From positions 1 to 64,000 of the forward strand of contig NZ_JADYVX010000002.1 of the NCBI RefSeq assembly GCF_020194175.1: a stretch of 64,000 bases of DNA. The letters run 5' to 3'. Position 1 is the first letter of the stretch. Every line of letters starts with the position of its first letter. Shown one piece after another: positions 9,497 to 20,552 of the stretch. The notes under the pieces are model-generated. The model did not search any database and was not told where the DNA came from. It saw only the letters and a list, made by a program, of their open reading frames with translations. The stretch comes from Bradyrhizobium sp. BRP22. Its GTDB lineage: Bacteria > Pseudomonadota > Alphaproteobacteria > Rhizobiales > Xanthobacteraceae. The position numbers and the translations under genes were made by a program.

Positions 9497-12400
9497 TCAA
9501 TTATTCGGCGGGAATTCCACCTGGTTGTTCTGCTTGCCGGTGTTGAACTCCATGATCTTCCGCGTCACGCCGGGAAAGATCGCTGAAATCGGATTGACGC
9601 GCAGCACCGGCTGCGCCGGCGTCCCCACGACCTCGTAGGTCACGCCGATCAGGCCCTCGTTGCTGCCGCCACCGAGGAACAGGCCAAGCACCGGCAACTG
9701 GCCGAACATGTTGTTCAGCCCGTACATCGGCACGAAGGTGCCGCTCATGCGCACCTGGTTGGCGTTGTTGTCGATGCTGCCCTCGATGGTCGCGCCGATC
9801 GACGGCCCCTTGACGACGCCGTCGCGGATCGTGAGCAATCCGCTCTGCCGCGTGAACTCGGCGCGCAAGGCGGTAAAGGCGACGCCGCTCGTCGAGCCTG
9901 GCGCGCCGCCCGCCGCGATGCGGTCAAGCTCGGCCTGGCCCTTGACGTAGAAGTCGCGGATGTTGATCAGGCCTTCCTTGGGGCTCGGCTCCGCCGCCGG
10001 CGGCTCCATCGCGAGCGTGAGTTGACCGCCCACGATTTTGGAATAGAAGTCGGTGAAGCGGAAGAACGCGCCGGCGTCGTTGGTCTGCAGGTAGACCACC
10101 TCGCGCCCCTGCTGGCGGCCGCGCAGATCGGCGGTGACGGGCGTATCGCGCCCGATCTTGCCGTTCAGCGTAATACCCTTGATGGCACCGTTGCGCTTGG
10201 AGACCTTTGCGTCGACGCTACGCAATGCTTCGCCATTGAAGCCGACAACCGCGCCGAGCTTGAGGTCGATGTCGTAGTCGATGTTCCTGGTCTTGTTCTT
10301 GGGGTCGTCGCGGCCCGAAATCGCCGTGCGGAGGAAGCCACGGCCATCGAACACGTCGCCGCGCATCGAGACCTTCAAGATGCCGTCAGGCCCGCGGTCG
10401 GCGCGCAGCGTGGTCTTGTCGCCTTCCGAGGGCGAATAGGTCGGGAAGCTGGCGTTCATGAGATCGCCGTTCTGGTCGACTTCCACCGATCCCTTGATCG
10501 AGGCGCCGGCGCCTTCGACCACGATGTCCTCAAAGCGCGTCGACTGCGGCTTCTGCACTACGTTGAAGGTGACCTTGCCCGACTTGCCCGATGACTTGAC
10601 CCACCCGGGCAGGACGTTGTCCAGCCTGAGCTGGGTCAGATCGGCCTCGACGCCGAGCTTGCTGTCGTGATCGCTGCTGCTCGCGATCTTGCCCACGACC
10701 TTGACCGGGATCGCGCCGCTCGCCGCAGACCCGAGGTCGAGGCCGAGCCGCGCGCGGCCCGCATCGTCGAGCGTCGACTGCAGGCGGATGTCGGCATCGC
10801 CCTCGCTCGGCTTGCGGTAATCCAGCGAAGCCGGTTGCCCGCCGATCTTGACGTCGCCCTTGACCTGATAGCCCGCATTGTTGGCGACGACCTTCAGCGC
10901 GTTGGCCTCGAGCTTCTGGTTCATCACCAGTTTGTCGATCGCGACGCTGCCGAGATCGGCGGTGACGGCGTAAGTCGTGTCTTCCTTGGTCAGCACGCCC
11001 TTGACCGGAAGACCGAGATTGATCGTGGCCGAGACCGTCCCCTTGCTTGCATTGGGATCGACGAACGACGTCCCCGACACATCGCTGAGGCGATCGGAGG
11101 CAAGGATTTCGGCGCAGGCCGGGACCGGACAGTCGACGCGGAATTTGATCTTCGCCGGCGAGGGTTTCGGCACCAGGTCCGGGACTTCGAAACTGAAGTC
11201 CGACAGCGTGATCTTGCGCCCGCCCGGCGTGTCGGCGATGCCCTGGGTGATGTTGACGGTGGCGGTGCGGCCGGTCACCCGTGCCCGCAAGTCGGCGTCA
11301 TGGACCACAGGCATCTCGTCCACCGGGCGCACCGTCACGCCGCTCGCGATGATGTTGACGGCAAGTCCTTCATCCGGGATCGGAGGCCCCTTGCGCGACA
11401 GGTTGCGCACCGGCGAGTTGACGCCGACCTCGATGCGCTGGAGCGTGCCGCGCTCGATCCGCTCGATCACCCATTCGCGCAACTCCGGCACGATCAGGGC
11501 CGGCCAGATCCGCTTCAGCGCCGAGGCCGACATCGGCGTGCCCGCGAAGCCGAGCTGCAGCCGCGGTTCGCCGGAATAATCGACGCTGCCGGTGCCGGCG
11601 ATGCCGATCTCGCCATTGCTGATATCGGCCTGCGTCAGCAGCACGCGTTTCTTGTCGGTGTCGAAACGGAGGCCGACCGCGATGCGGTTGAAGATCAGCG
11701 GCGGCTCATTGTCGATGCCCGCGAGCAGGATGGTGCCGCCGCTCAGGCCAAGCTGCCAGTCGTTGATATCGTCATTCGGCGGCTCGAGATGGGCGAGCAG
11801 CGTGACCCGGTTGGCGCCGGAGATGACCTTGAACGGCGCCAGCAGCACGCGCCGTCCGGCGTCCCATTCGACGTTCACTTCCGCCGAATCGATCGCCATC
11901 GGATAATCGGGCGTATCGGTGTCGATCAGGTTGCCGGCGCCGGCGGTGATCTTGCCGCGGAAATAGGTCGGCAGGCCGTCGCGGCCGAGCTCACCCTTCA
12001 GCTCGCCGGACAGCGGCAGCTCGGCATTGTAGGTGAGATCCTTCACCCTGAGCGCGAGCAGGATGTTAGCGGACGGCAGCTTGTCGGCGCGCAGGTCGAC
12101 CGAGCGGACGCCATCCCTGAGCGGTCCGACCGCGACGCGCAGCGACCACGGACGGGCGCCCTCTTCGCCGACGCTCAGCGCCACGCCGCCGTTGCTTGGC
12201 CGCCGCAGACTGAGGCTGATATTCTCGAAGGTCCATTTGCTGCCGCGCTGCTGGTCATCGACAATCAGGTTGCCGTTCTTCAGGCCGATCTCGTTGAGGT
12301 TCTGGCCGTCGAGGCCGGTCATGCTGAGGCTGTCGAGCCAGTCGAGGCCGGCGAGCAATCCGCTCTGCGTGCTCTCGGGCGGCGCCGGCGCGCTGACGGA

Positions 12401-13216
12401 TGGCGACGACGGCGGCGACAGCGGCTGCTCCGGCGACGCCGGCCGCGGGAATGTCGGCGGCAGGCCGGCCTTATGCTTGGACGCGACACCGGTCGCGAGC
12501 GGCTTGGCAGTGTCGCCGGCGGACACGGTCACATAGCCGTCCGGCGTGATCCGGATCGCGAGTTCGGCATCGACGAGGTTGAGGCTTTCGGCGCGGAGCT
12601 GCCCCATCAGGAGCGCGGTGCCGGACAGCTTGACCTCGGCTTTCGGAGCGCTCGCGACGATCGCATGGTCGCGGTCGCGCACGATGATGTCGCGGATGCG
12701 CACGGCGATCCGGATAGGTCCGGCGCGCTCGATCTGGGTGCCGCCGACCTCGACCGTGTTGCCGTGGCCGATATTGTCCTCGATCGCCGCCGCGAGCCAC
12801 GGGGTCGCCATGTCGAGATTGATCGGTCCCGCTCCCAGCCGCCACCACAGCGCGCCGAAGCAGCCGATGAAGATCGTCGCCAATACGCCCAGCACGAGCG
12901 CGATACGCTTGACCCAACGCCGGCTATGAGCCGACCGCCGCGTGCCGCCGAAGAAGGCGCCGATTCGATGCAGGCCGGAATCCGAACGCGACAACAGCCG
13001 CCGCGCGCGATGGCCGGCCGCCTCGTCATGCTCATCCCAGCCGGTCTCGTCGCCCCAACCGCAGTAAGGGGCGTCGGCACGCGGATTCGGGCTGTGGCCT
13101 TGGAGCGATCCTTCGGACGACGTATTCCTTGCCATTGCCTCTCGGTGCAGGCGTTGAGGTTGATCGCCGCCCAAGGCGCGCCCGTCGATCCATATCGAGC
13201 GCTCCTGTGCCGGCAT
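9497..13216 (-). CDS. AsmA/YhdP-like envelope protein (DUF3971-type)
   Basis: About 1240 residues. A positively charged N-terminus is followed by one membrane helix (RIALVLGVLATIFIGCFGAL), then a very long periplasmic beta-rich region ending with the AsmA-like C-terminal part (GLINIRDFYVKGQAELDRI and an NPISAIFPGV segment). Such proteins are thought to form bridge-like grooves carrying phospholipids between inner and outer membranes. A low-complexity Pro/Ser linker lies after the first periplasmic strand region (SPEQPLSPPSSPSVSAPAPP). I chose the ATG at 13216 because GAGGA lies nine bases upstream; an ATG at 13135 is an alternative. Convergent with the CYTH-CHAD gene and divergent from bcp. 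Confidence 0.85.
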   Translation of the reverse strand: MPAQERSIWIDGRALGGDQPQRLHREAMARNTSSEGSLQGHSPNPRADAPYCGWGDETGWDEHDEAAGHRARRLLSRSDSGLHRIGAFFGGTRRSAHSRRWVKRIALVLGVLATIFIGCFGALWWRLGAGPINLDMATPWLAAAIEDNIGHGNTVEVGGTQIERAGPIRIAVRIRDIIVRDRDHAIVASAPKAEVKLSGTALLMGQLRAESLNLVDAELAIRITPDGYVTVSAGDTAKPLATGVASKHKAGLPPTFPRPASPEQPLSPPSSPSVSAPAPPESTQSGLLAGLDWLDSLSMTGLDGQNLNEIGLKNGNLIVDDQQRGSKWTFENISLSLRRPSNGGVALSVGEEGARPWSLRVAVGPLRDGVRSVDLRADKLPSANILLALRVKDLTYNAELPLSGELKGELGRDGLPTYFRGKITAGAGNLIDTDTPDYPMAIDSAEVNVEWDAGRRVLLAPFKVISGANRVTLLAHLEPPNDDINDWQLGLSGGTILLAGIDNEPPLIFNRIAVGLRFDTDKKRVLLTQADISNGEIGIAGTGSVDYSGEPRLQLGFAGTPMSASALKRIWPALIVPELREWVIERIERGTLQRIEVGVNSPVRNLSRKGPPIPDEGLAVNIIASGVTVRPVDEMPVVHDADLRARVTGRTATVNITQGIADTPGGRKITLSDFSFEVPDLVPKPSPAKIKFRVDCPVPACAEILASDRLSDVSGTSFVDPNASKGTVSATINLGLPVKGVLTKEDTTYAVTADLGSVAIDKLVMNQKLEANALKVVANNAGYQVKGDVKIGGQPASLDYRKPSEGDADIRLQSTLDDAGRARLGLDLGSAASGAIPVKVVGKIASSSDHDSKLGVEADLTQLRLDNVLPGWVKSSGKSGKVTFNVVQKPQSTRFEDIVVEGAGASIKGSVEVDQNGDLMNASFPTYSPSEGDKTTLRADRGPDGILKVSMRGDVFDGRGFLRTAISGRDDPKNKTRNIDYDIDLKLGAVVGFNGEALRSVDAKVSKRNGAIKGITLNGKIGRDTPVTADLRGRQQGREVVYLQTNDAGAFFRFTDFYSKIVGGQLTLAMEPPAAEPSPKEGLINIRDFYVKGQAELDRIAAGGAPGSTSGVAFTALRAEFTRQSGLLTIRDGVVKGPSIGATIEGSIDNNANQVRMSGTFVPMYGLNNMFGQLPVLGLFLGGGSNEGLIGVTYEVVGTPAQPVLRVNPISAIFPGVTRKIMEFNTGKQNNQVEFPPNN

Positions 13217-13444
13217 CGCTGCCAATCCTCGATTAATACTGTTACTCGCCGTCAGCCCCAAGTGAACATTTGAGCGAACTTTCGAAGGCCGGCTCGGCGA
13301 GCGGACGGATGACGCGTCGAAATCCTTGTGACCATACTCCGGCGCCATCACACTTGCCCAGCAGTCGGCGCAAATCCGATCGCCGGGGACAAGACCCGCA
13401 CTGATTCAATTGTTGAGCCGCGGAAAGCGACGAAAGGAAGGCGT

Positions 13445-14194
13445 ATGTCCAAGAAAACGCGCAAGAAATCCTCCAAGACCACAGCGAGGTCGTCTTCGGC
13501 CAAGCCGTCGGGAGCCAAATCGTCTCGGGCCAAATCGTCTGGGGCCAAATCGTCTGGGGTCAAGGCTCGCAGCAGCAGGGCCGTCGCATCGGTCACACCG
13601 CCCGCCGCAAAGGCGCGCAAGGCGGTCGCAAAGAAATCCAGCAAGGCGGCCAAAGCCGCTTCGGCCAAATCGTCCCACAAGGCCGCATCGAAATCGTTAA
13701 AATCCGCTGCATCGGCTGCGGCCAAATCGACCACCCTGGTCGAGGGTGCCAAGGCCCCCGACTTCCGCCTGCCTCGCGATGGCGGTGGTGAGGTTTCACT
13801 CACCGACTTCGCCGGCAAGAAGCTGGTGTTGTTCTTCTACCCGCGCGCCGACACGCCCGGCTGCACCAGGGAGGCGATCGATTTCACCCGGCTCAAGGAT
13901 GCATTTGCCGCAAGCGGCACCGAGGTCCTCGGCGTCTCCGGCGACACGGTGAAGGCGCAGGAATCGTTCAGGAACAAGCACCAGCTCGGCATTCCCTTGG
14001 GTTCGGATGAACAGCACGAGATGCTGGAGGCCTACGGGGCTTGGGGCGAAAAATCCATGTACGGCAAGACCTTCCTTGGGATTCTTCGAACCACGGTTCT
14101 GGTCGATGCCGACGGCCGGGTCGCCAGGATCTGGCGTAATGTGCGGGTTGATGGCCATGCCGACGCGGTCCTGGCCGCCGCGCGGTCGCTGTGA
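13445..14194 (+). CDS. bcp: Peroxiredoxin, Bcp/PrxQ type, with a Lys/Ala/Ser-rich N-terminal extension
   Basis: 249 residues. The first 95 or so are almost only Lys, Ala, Ser and Arg, with a degenerate five-residue repeat (AKSSG, AKSSR, AKSSG, AKSSG). The AhpC/TSA domain follows (APDFRLPRDGGGEVSL onwards). The peroxidatic cysteine is in PRADTPGCTREAIDF. E. coli Bcp has a second cysteine five residues on; here that position is isoleucine, so this is a 1-Cys enzyme or uses another resolving thiol. It reduces hydroperoxides in the cytosol. The basic tail resembles histone-like C-terminal tails and may bind DNA (inference). AGGAAGG a few bases before the ATG supports the start. Confidence 0.9.
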   Translation: MSKKTRKKSSKTTARSSSAKPSGAKSSRAKSSGAKSSGVKARSSRAVASVTPPAAKARKAVAKKSSKAAKAASAKSSHKAASKSLKSAASAAAKSTTLVEGAKAPDFRLPRDGGGEVSLTDFAGKKLVLFFYPRADTPGCTREAIDFTRLKDAFAASGTEVLGVSGDTVKAQESFRNKHQLGIPLGSDEQHEMLEAYGAWGEKSMYGKTFLGILRTTVLVDADGRVARIWRNVRVDGHADAVLAAARSL

Positions 14195-14289
14195 TCACCA
14201 GCCCCGTTTCCGGAAAATTAACCATGACCGGCTCAAATCGACCCTGCTGAGGCCGTACGGAACTTGATCCGACCGGCGCGGGAGTGCCG

Positions 14290-15648
14290 ATGTCTTATCG
14301 TTCCGGTCACCATTTCGACCATCACCAGCACCACTATCATCATCCACGAGAGCACGGGCGGACGTCGCCCCGCCGCCCGGCCACTCATGCCGCAGGCGCC
14401 ACACAGCCGGCGAACGACTACACCCTCGTCCATGCCGGCAAGCAGGTCCGCATTGGCCCGGTCCTGTTCTGGGCCGCGGTCGGTTCGGTGGTCCTGCTCG
14501 GCATTTGGTCGGCGGCAACTGCGACCTATTTTGCGTTCCGCGAGGACGTCCTGACCCGGCTGCTCGCCCGCCAGGCCGAGATGCAATTCGCCTATGAGGA
14601 CCGGATCGCCGAATTGCGTGCCAAGGTCGACCGCACCACCAGCCGGCAGCTCCTGGACCAGGAGCAGTTCGACCAGAAGCTCGAGCAGATCATGCGCCGG
14701 CAGACCGCGCTCGAGGCGCGCGCCACCGCGCTCGGTTCGATGCCGGATCTTGCAACGACCGGCTCGATCCGCCCGCCCGGACGCAATGCCGCGCCGGATC
14801 AGGCGGCGACACCGAAACCCTCGCCGATCAACGACACCGTGATCTTCGTGGCGCCGCCGGATCGCGAGGCGCGGCTGGAATCCCGTGCTCCGATCAAGGC
14901 AGCGGCGCCGGTGAACCAGTTCGCCAAACTGCAGGGCGTCGACAATGTTCTGGTCCGCCTGCAGACCTCGCTCGACCAGGTCGAGCGGCGCCAGATGGCG
15001 GCACTGAGCTCGGCCGAGGAAACCATGGAATCGCGCGTGCGCCGGATGCGCGGCGTGATCACCGATCTCGGCCTCAACATGGCCCAGCTCGAAGCCGCGA
15101 CCCCGCGCTCGGGCATCGGCGGTCCCTTCGTGCCGGTGAAGCTGCCCGCCGACGCCGGTCCGTTCGAGCGGCAACTCAACCGGATCAACATCACCCGCGC
15201 ACAGATGCTGCGGCTGAACGCGACGCTGGCACTGGTGCCGTACCGCAAGCCGGTGATCGGCGAAGTCGAGTTCACCTCGGGCTTCGGCGTCCGCACCGAT
15301 CCGTTCCTCGGCCGCCCTGCGATGCATACCGGCCTGGATTTCCGCGCCGCGATGGGCGACCCCGTCCGCGTCACCGCCAACGGCAAGGTGGTGTCATCGG
15401 GCTGGGCCGGCGGCTATGGCCGCATGGTGGAAGTCGACCATGGTAACGGCCTTTCGACCCGCTACGGCCACCTGTCGGAGATCAACGTCAAGGTCGGCGA
15501 AAACGTCAAGATCGGTCAGGTGATCGGCGCGGTCGGCTCGACCGGCCGTTCGACCGGACCGCATCTGCACTACGAGACGCGCATCGACGGCGACGCGGTC
15601 GACCCGCAGAAATTCCTGCGCGCCGGCGTGCGCCTCAGCGCAGGCTGA
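14290..15648 (+). CDS. M23 family metallopeptidase (LytM-type) with membrane anchor and coiled coil
   Basis: 452 residues. The N-terminus is extremely His-rich (about ten His in the first 22 residues). A membrane helix (VLFWAAVGSVVLLGIWSA, about 60-80), a coiled-coil region (about 95-150 and 215-260) and a C-terminal LytM domain follow. The zinc site is intact: HTGLDF, and the HLHYE motif near the end. Such proteins cut or regulate cutting of murein cross-bridges in the periplasm. GGGAG six bases upstream supports the ATG at 14290; a GTG two codons earlier is possible. The gene converges on the binding-protein gene with only 14 bases between stops. Confidence 0.9.
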   Translation: MSYRSGHHFDHHQHHYHHPREHGRTSPRRPATHAAGATQPANDYTLVHAGKQVRIGPVLFWAAVGSVVLLGIWSAATATYFAFREDVLTRLLARQAEMQFAYEDRIAELRAKVDRTTSRQLLDQEQFDQKLEQIMRRQTALEARATALGSMPDLATTGSIRPPGRNAAPDQAATPKPSPINDTVIFVAPPDREARLESRAPIKAAAPVNQFAKLQGVDNVLVRLQTSLDQVERRQMAALSSAEETMESRVRRMRGVITDLGLNMAQLEAATPRSGIGGPFVPVKLPADAGPFERQLNRINITRAQMLRLNATLALVPYRKPVIGEVEFTSGFGVRTDPFLGRPAMHTGLDFRAAMGDPVRVTANGKVVSSGWAGGYGRMVEVDHGNGLSTRYGHLSEINVKVGENVKIGQVIGAVGSTGRSTGPHLHYETRIDGDAVDPQKFLRAGVRLSAG

Positions 15649-15662
15649 GCGACGCGAGCATT

Positions 15663-16898
15663 TCAGCGCGAGCTGTCGTAGCCGACCTCGCCCGTAATGA
15701 CATCGCCGAACAGCTCCCACGACTCGCCGTTGAACCGCATCAGTTGCATCTGCTCGATCGGGAAATAGTCGTCGGGGGATGTATTGACCATGATGCCCGG
15801 CAGCATCAGGTCGGAGTGGAAATTCTTCAGGTTCGCGGCCTGCTTCATAACGTTCTCGCGCGTGAGATTGTCGCCGCACTGCTTCAGGACCTGCACCATC
15901 GCCTGCGCCTGGACATAGCCATAGACATTGTTCGCATTCGCCTTGTCTCCATCAGGATAATACTTGTCCATGAAGGCGCGCCAGGCTTTCACGCCGGGAT
16001 CGTCCTTCCAGGTGGGGTCGGTCGGATCCTTCAGGTAGGCTGTGGAGATGATATCCTTCGCATAGTGCAGGCCGGCGGGCTTCAATACCGACGCCACCGA
16101 GGTTGCGGTGTTGGCGAGGAAGAATTTCGGCTTCCAGCCGAGCTCGCCGACCTTGCGGATCGCCTGTGCCGAGCCCTTTGGTGCGGCCCAGGAGAAAAAG
16201 ACGTCGGCGCCTGAATCGTGCAACGCGACGATCTGGGAATCGACGCTGGGATCGCTCACCTCATAGGACTTGTCGGCCACGATCATGCTCGCCTTGTCGC
16301 CGAGCCCATCCTTCAGTCCCTTGAACTGATCCTTGCCGGCATCGTCGTTCTGCCAGAACACGGCGATCTTGCTGTTTGGGAAATGCTCAAGGATGTACTT
16401 GGCATAGATCCGTCCCTCGCTCTGGTAGTTGGGTTGAAAGCCCATCGTCCAGGGAAAGTTCTTGGGATCGCCGAATTTGGTGCCGCCGGAAGCGACGAAG
16501 AGCTGCGGCACCTTCTTGGCGTTCATGTATTTCATGATCGCCGAATTCGAGGGCGTGCCGAGCGGCTGGAAGATCAGGAGCACTTCGTCGCTCTCGACCA
16601 GCTTGCGCGCCTGCTCGATCGCTTTCGGCGGGCTATAGGCGTCGTCGTAGGAGATGAAATTGATCTTGCGTCCGTTGATGCCGCCCTCGGCGTTGACCAT
16701 GTTGAAATAAGCCGCTTCGGTCTTTCCGATCACACCGTAGGACGACGCGGGCCCGCTATAGGGCATGATGTTGCCGACCTTGATCTCGGTATCGCCGGCA
16801 CCGGGGTCGTATTTTTTCTGGGCGTTGGCAACGGTCGCAAGGCCGATTGCAGCGGCGACCATGGTGGGCAAGACAAGCTTCTGCATGCGAGGCAGCAT
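15663..16898 (-). CDS. ABC transporter substrate-binding protein, branched-chain amino acid (LivK) type
   Basis: 411 residues. A signal peptide (hydrophobic LVLPTMVAAAIGLATVANA, cleavage after ANA-Q) is followed by a type I periplasmic binding fold (IKVGNIMPYSGPASSYG; INFISYDDAYSPPKAIEQ; VFFSWAAPKGSAQAI). It binds an amino acid, amide or aromatic-type ligand and delivers it to an ABC permease not encoded nearby. GGGAG seven bases before the ATG at 16898 fixes the start; codons upstream belong to a non-coding extension. It is divergent from the carbamoyltransferase gene. Confidence 0.93.
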   Translation of the reverse strand: MLPRMQKLVLPTMVAAAIGLATVANAQKKYDPGAGDTEIKVGNIMPYSGPASSYGVIGKTEAAYFNMVNAEGGINGRKINFISYDDAYSPPKAIEQARKLVESDEVLLIFQPLGTPSNSAIMKYMNAKKVPQLFVASGGTKFGDPKNFPWTMGFQPNYQSEGRIYAKYILEHFPNSKIAVFWQNDDAGKDQFKGLKDGLGDKASMIVADKSYEVSDPSVDSQIVALHDSGADVFFSWAAPKGSAQAIRKVGELGWKPKFFLANTATSVASVLKPAGLHYAKDIISTAYLKDPTDPTWKDDPGVKAWRAFMDKYYPDGDKANANNVYGYVQAQAMVQVLKQCGDNLTRENVMKQAANLKNFHSDLMLPGIMVNTSPDDYFPIEQMQLMRFNGESWELFGDVITGEVGYDSSR

Positions 16899-17030
16899 TG
16901 TTTTCTCCCTTTTTGTTTTGTTCTTATCGGCCTTATTTTGTCCGAGTGTTGCAAGGCTCCAGGCCCCCTGCAAGCGCACACTTATTCCGCGCAACGAAAC
17001 GGCATTGTTGTGCAGCGCCAAGTGTGATTG

Positions 17031-19208
17031 ATGCAGACGATTACCGATGACGGGGCACTCGACTTGGAACCGAATACGCGAATTGGTCCGCGACATCGCA
17101 GGCTCGCCGCCGCCGGCTCTCGCGCCGCGCGATGGCTGGCGGCGAAGACAATGGGAGCGGCAGGCTTCCATCAGCTCGGCTCCGAGTTTGCCAACGCGCG
17201 GATTGCCGCCGTGCGCGACAAGCTCGCGCGTGGTGAGACCGTTTATCTTGCGGGCCTCGGCGCCCCCGGCACGCACAATTCGGGCATCGCGCTGGTCGAG
17301 GTGACGCAGCGGGACGGCCCGCGCCTGATCGTCAACAACGAGGAGGAGCGCTTTTCCGGCAACAAGCACACCACCGAATATCCGGAAAAATCGATCGACG
17401 CGGTGGTCGCGACGTTGCGCAGCATGGGACGCGATGTCGGCGCGATCGACGCCTGGCTGACGAGCTGGGACTATCCGACGCTCGCCGGCACGCTAGCGCG
17501 CTCGGTGCTGGAGGAATTGCCGCACAGCCTGAAATTGTTGCGCACCACGGAGGCCGCAGGCTTCGACAGCCGTCGCCTCGAGCAGATGACGCGGACGCCA
17601 AAAATCCTGGCGCGCCAGCTCAAGCTTTCCGAACGCGTGCCCTTGATCTGCCTGCCGCACCACGACAACCACGCCTGGTTCTCGTTTGCGGCCTCTCCCT
17701 TCAAGGATGACGGCGAGCCGGTCGCCATCGCCGTGCTCGACGGTACCGGCGATCTCGGCTCGGTGTCGCTTTATGTCGTCGAGAAAGGCGCGATGCGCCG
17801 CCTCTACTGCAACGAGAGCATGTTCGATTCACTAGGCGCGTTCTACAGCGTGATCGCCTCGACCCAGGGCGGCTGGACCTGGCTGTCCTGCGAGGGACGC
17901 TACATGGGCGCGGCCGCCTGGGGCGACATGAGCCGATCGAGCAACCCCTATTACCGGCGACTGCGCAAGGTGCTGCATCTCGGCGCCGACGGCGAGATCT
18001 GGCTCAATCGCACGCTGGCGAACTGGTATTGCGACCCGTTCGACAATCCGTACAAGGCCGCGCTCACCGATATCCTCGGCGAACCGCTCAAGCCGGAACA
18101 GCTCTGGAATCCGGATGCCGTGCTGCGTGTCGAGGACATCAAGCACCGCCCCGACACCCAGGATCGTCTCGACAAGGCCGCCGCGACGCAGCTCGTGTTC
18201 GAGGATGCGATGATCCATGTCGTCGATCATCTGTTGCGCATGACCGGTGCGAATCGACTGGTGCTGACCGGCGGCGTCGCGCTCAACGCCGTCGGCAATA
18301 TGCGGCTGATCGAGCATTTCGATGAAACCTGGTTTGCCAATGCGCAGGGCCGGAGCGCGCGATTGCATCTGTGGGTGCCGCCGGTGCCCGGCGATCCCGG
18401 CGTTACCATCGGCGCCGCCTGGCTGTTCGCGCATCTCGCCGGCGCACCACGCGGCGCGCCCATGACGCATGCGTTCTTCTGCGGCACGCCGCCGGCGTCC
18501 GACGACATCGCCGCCGCCTTGAAGGCGAATGACATCGCATCGCGGCGGATCGGCGACATCTCGACGCCTGAGGGACGCGACGCAATCGCCGACCTGATGG
18601 CGCTCATGGTGGCGCAGAACGGCGTGATCGCGATCTATCAGGGTGCGGCCGAAACCGGTCCGCGCGCACTCGGCCATCGCTCGATCCTCGCCAACCCCTG
18701 CGATCCCGACACGCGTGAGCGGCTCAACCAACGCGTCAAATATCGCGAGGCGATCCGACCCCTGGCACCGATGGCGACGCTGCAGGCGGCGCAGTACTAT
18801 TTCGAGCTGTTGCCCGGGGCCTCCGACGAGGACTACAACGCCTACAACTACATGGTGCTGACGGCGCGGTCGAAGCCGCACGCGCGCGACAAGATTCCGG
18901 CCGTCATCCACGCCGATGGCACCGGCCGCATCCAGATCGTGCGCGAGCAGGACGATCCCCTCACCTACGCCTATCTCAAGGCGCTCGGCCGCCGCATCGG
19001 CGTCGAACTGTCGGTCAACACCTCGTTCAATGTCGCAGGCCCGATCGCGCAGACGCCGGGCCAGGCCGTCGATACGCTGCGCCGCTCCAAGGGACTGGAC
19101 GCCGTCATCATGGTCGCAAGCGACGGGACCGTGCACGCGGCATGGCACGGCGGCGAGCGCGACAGCGGCCGGTTCACAGGCTGGTTGTCAGAGTGGAAGA
19201 GCGCGTAG
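17031..19208 (+). CDS. Carbamoyltransferase of the NodU/CmcH (TobZ) family
   Basis: 725 residues, longer than typical NodU (about 570-600). The N-terminal ASKHA-like domain has VYLAGLGAPGTHNSGIALVE, the PHHDNHAW metal/adenylation motif and AVLDGTGDLGSV. The C-terminal YrdC-like part carries AETGPRALGHRSILANP, IRPLAPMA and VNTSFN. The family activates carbamoyl phosphate with ATP and carbamoylates sugars, antibiotics or Nod factors. No nod gene is nearby, so the acceptor is unknown. The first 55 residues are basic and unlike the rest. A TTG sits directly before the ATG. Confidence 0.9.
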   Translation: MQTITDDGALDLEPNTRIGPRHRRLAAAGSRAARWLAAKTMGAAGFHQLGSEFANARIAAVRDKLARGETVYLAGLGAPGTHNSGIALVEVTQRDGPRLIVNNEEERFSGNKHTTEYPEKSIDAVVATLRSMGRDVGAIDAWLTSWDYPTLAGTLARSVLEELPHSLKLLRTTEAAGFDSRRLEQMTRTPKILARQLKLSERVPLICLPHHDNHAWFSFAASPFKDDGEPVAIAVLDGTGDLGSVSLYVVEKGAMRRLYCNESMFDSLGAFYSVIASTQGGWTWLSCEGRYMGAAAWGDMSRSSNPYYRRLRKVLHLGADGEIWLNRTLANWYCDPFDNPYKAALTDILGEPLKPEQLWNPDAVLRVEDIKHRPDTQDRLDKAAATQLVFEDAMIHVVDHLLRMTGANRLVLTGGVALNAVGNMRLIEHFDETWFANAQGRSARLHLWVPPVPGDPGVTIGAAWLFAHLAGAPRGAPMTHAFFCGTPPASDDIAAALKANDIASRRIGDISTPEGRDAIADLMALMVAQNGVIAIYQGAAETGPRALGHRSILANPCDPDTRERLNQRVKYREAIRPLAPMATLQAAQYYFELLPGASDEDYNAYNYMVLTARSKPHARDKIPAVIHADGTGRIQIVREQDDPLTYAYLKALGRRIGVELSVNTSFNVAGPIAQTPGQAVDTLRRSKGLDAVIMVASDGTVHAAWHGGERDSGRFTGWLSEWKSA

Positions 19209-19223
19209 CCGCTTGCGTGAGCC

Positions 19224-19326
19224 AGAGCATGATCCGGAAAAGTGGGACCGGCTTTCCGAAAAAGATCATGCTCAAACAAAGAGCTAGAGCGGGATGACGA
19301 TTCGAAGAAAAGTCATCATGCTCTAG
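19224..19326. repeat. Intergenic palindromic repeats (REP-like), two units
   Basis: AGAGCATGATCCGG at 19224 pairs with GATCATGCTC ending at 19273. A second unit follows, AGAGCGGGATGAC with GTCATCATGCTCTAG (19286-19326). They lie between the convergent carbamoyltransferase and prfB genes and could form terminator-like hairpins. Relatives occur at 24973-25022 and 35494-35533. Confidence 0.75.
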
Positions 19327-19343
19327 CCGAACGGCGCGCTCCC

Positions 19344-20475
<1,132 letters not shown>

Positions 20476-20552
20476 GGTTCTTCAGGTCTGAATGATGAAT
20501 CTCTGGCGAGGGATGTAGCGACCGAAGCGCAAAAGCGCAATCGGCCGCGATG

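Noticed and set aside
10667..13273. 868-codon open frame on the plus strand
   Set aside because: Antisense to the AsmA-like gene; Arg/Asp-rich sequence typical of high-GC shadow frames, no domain, no start signal.
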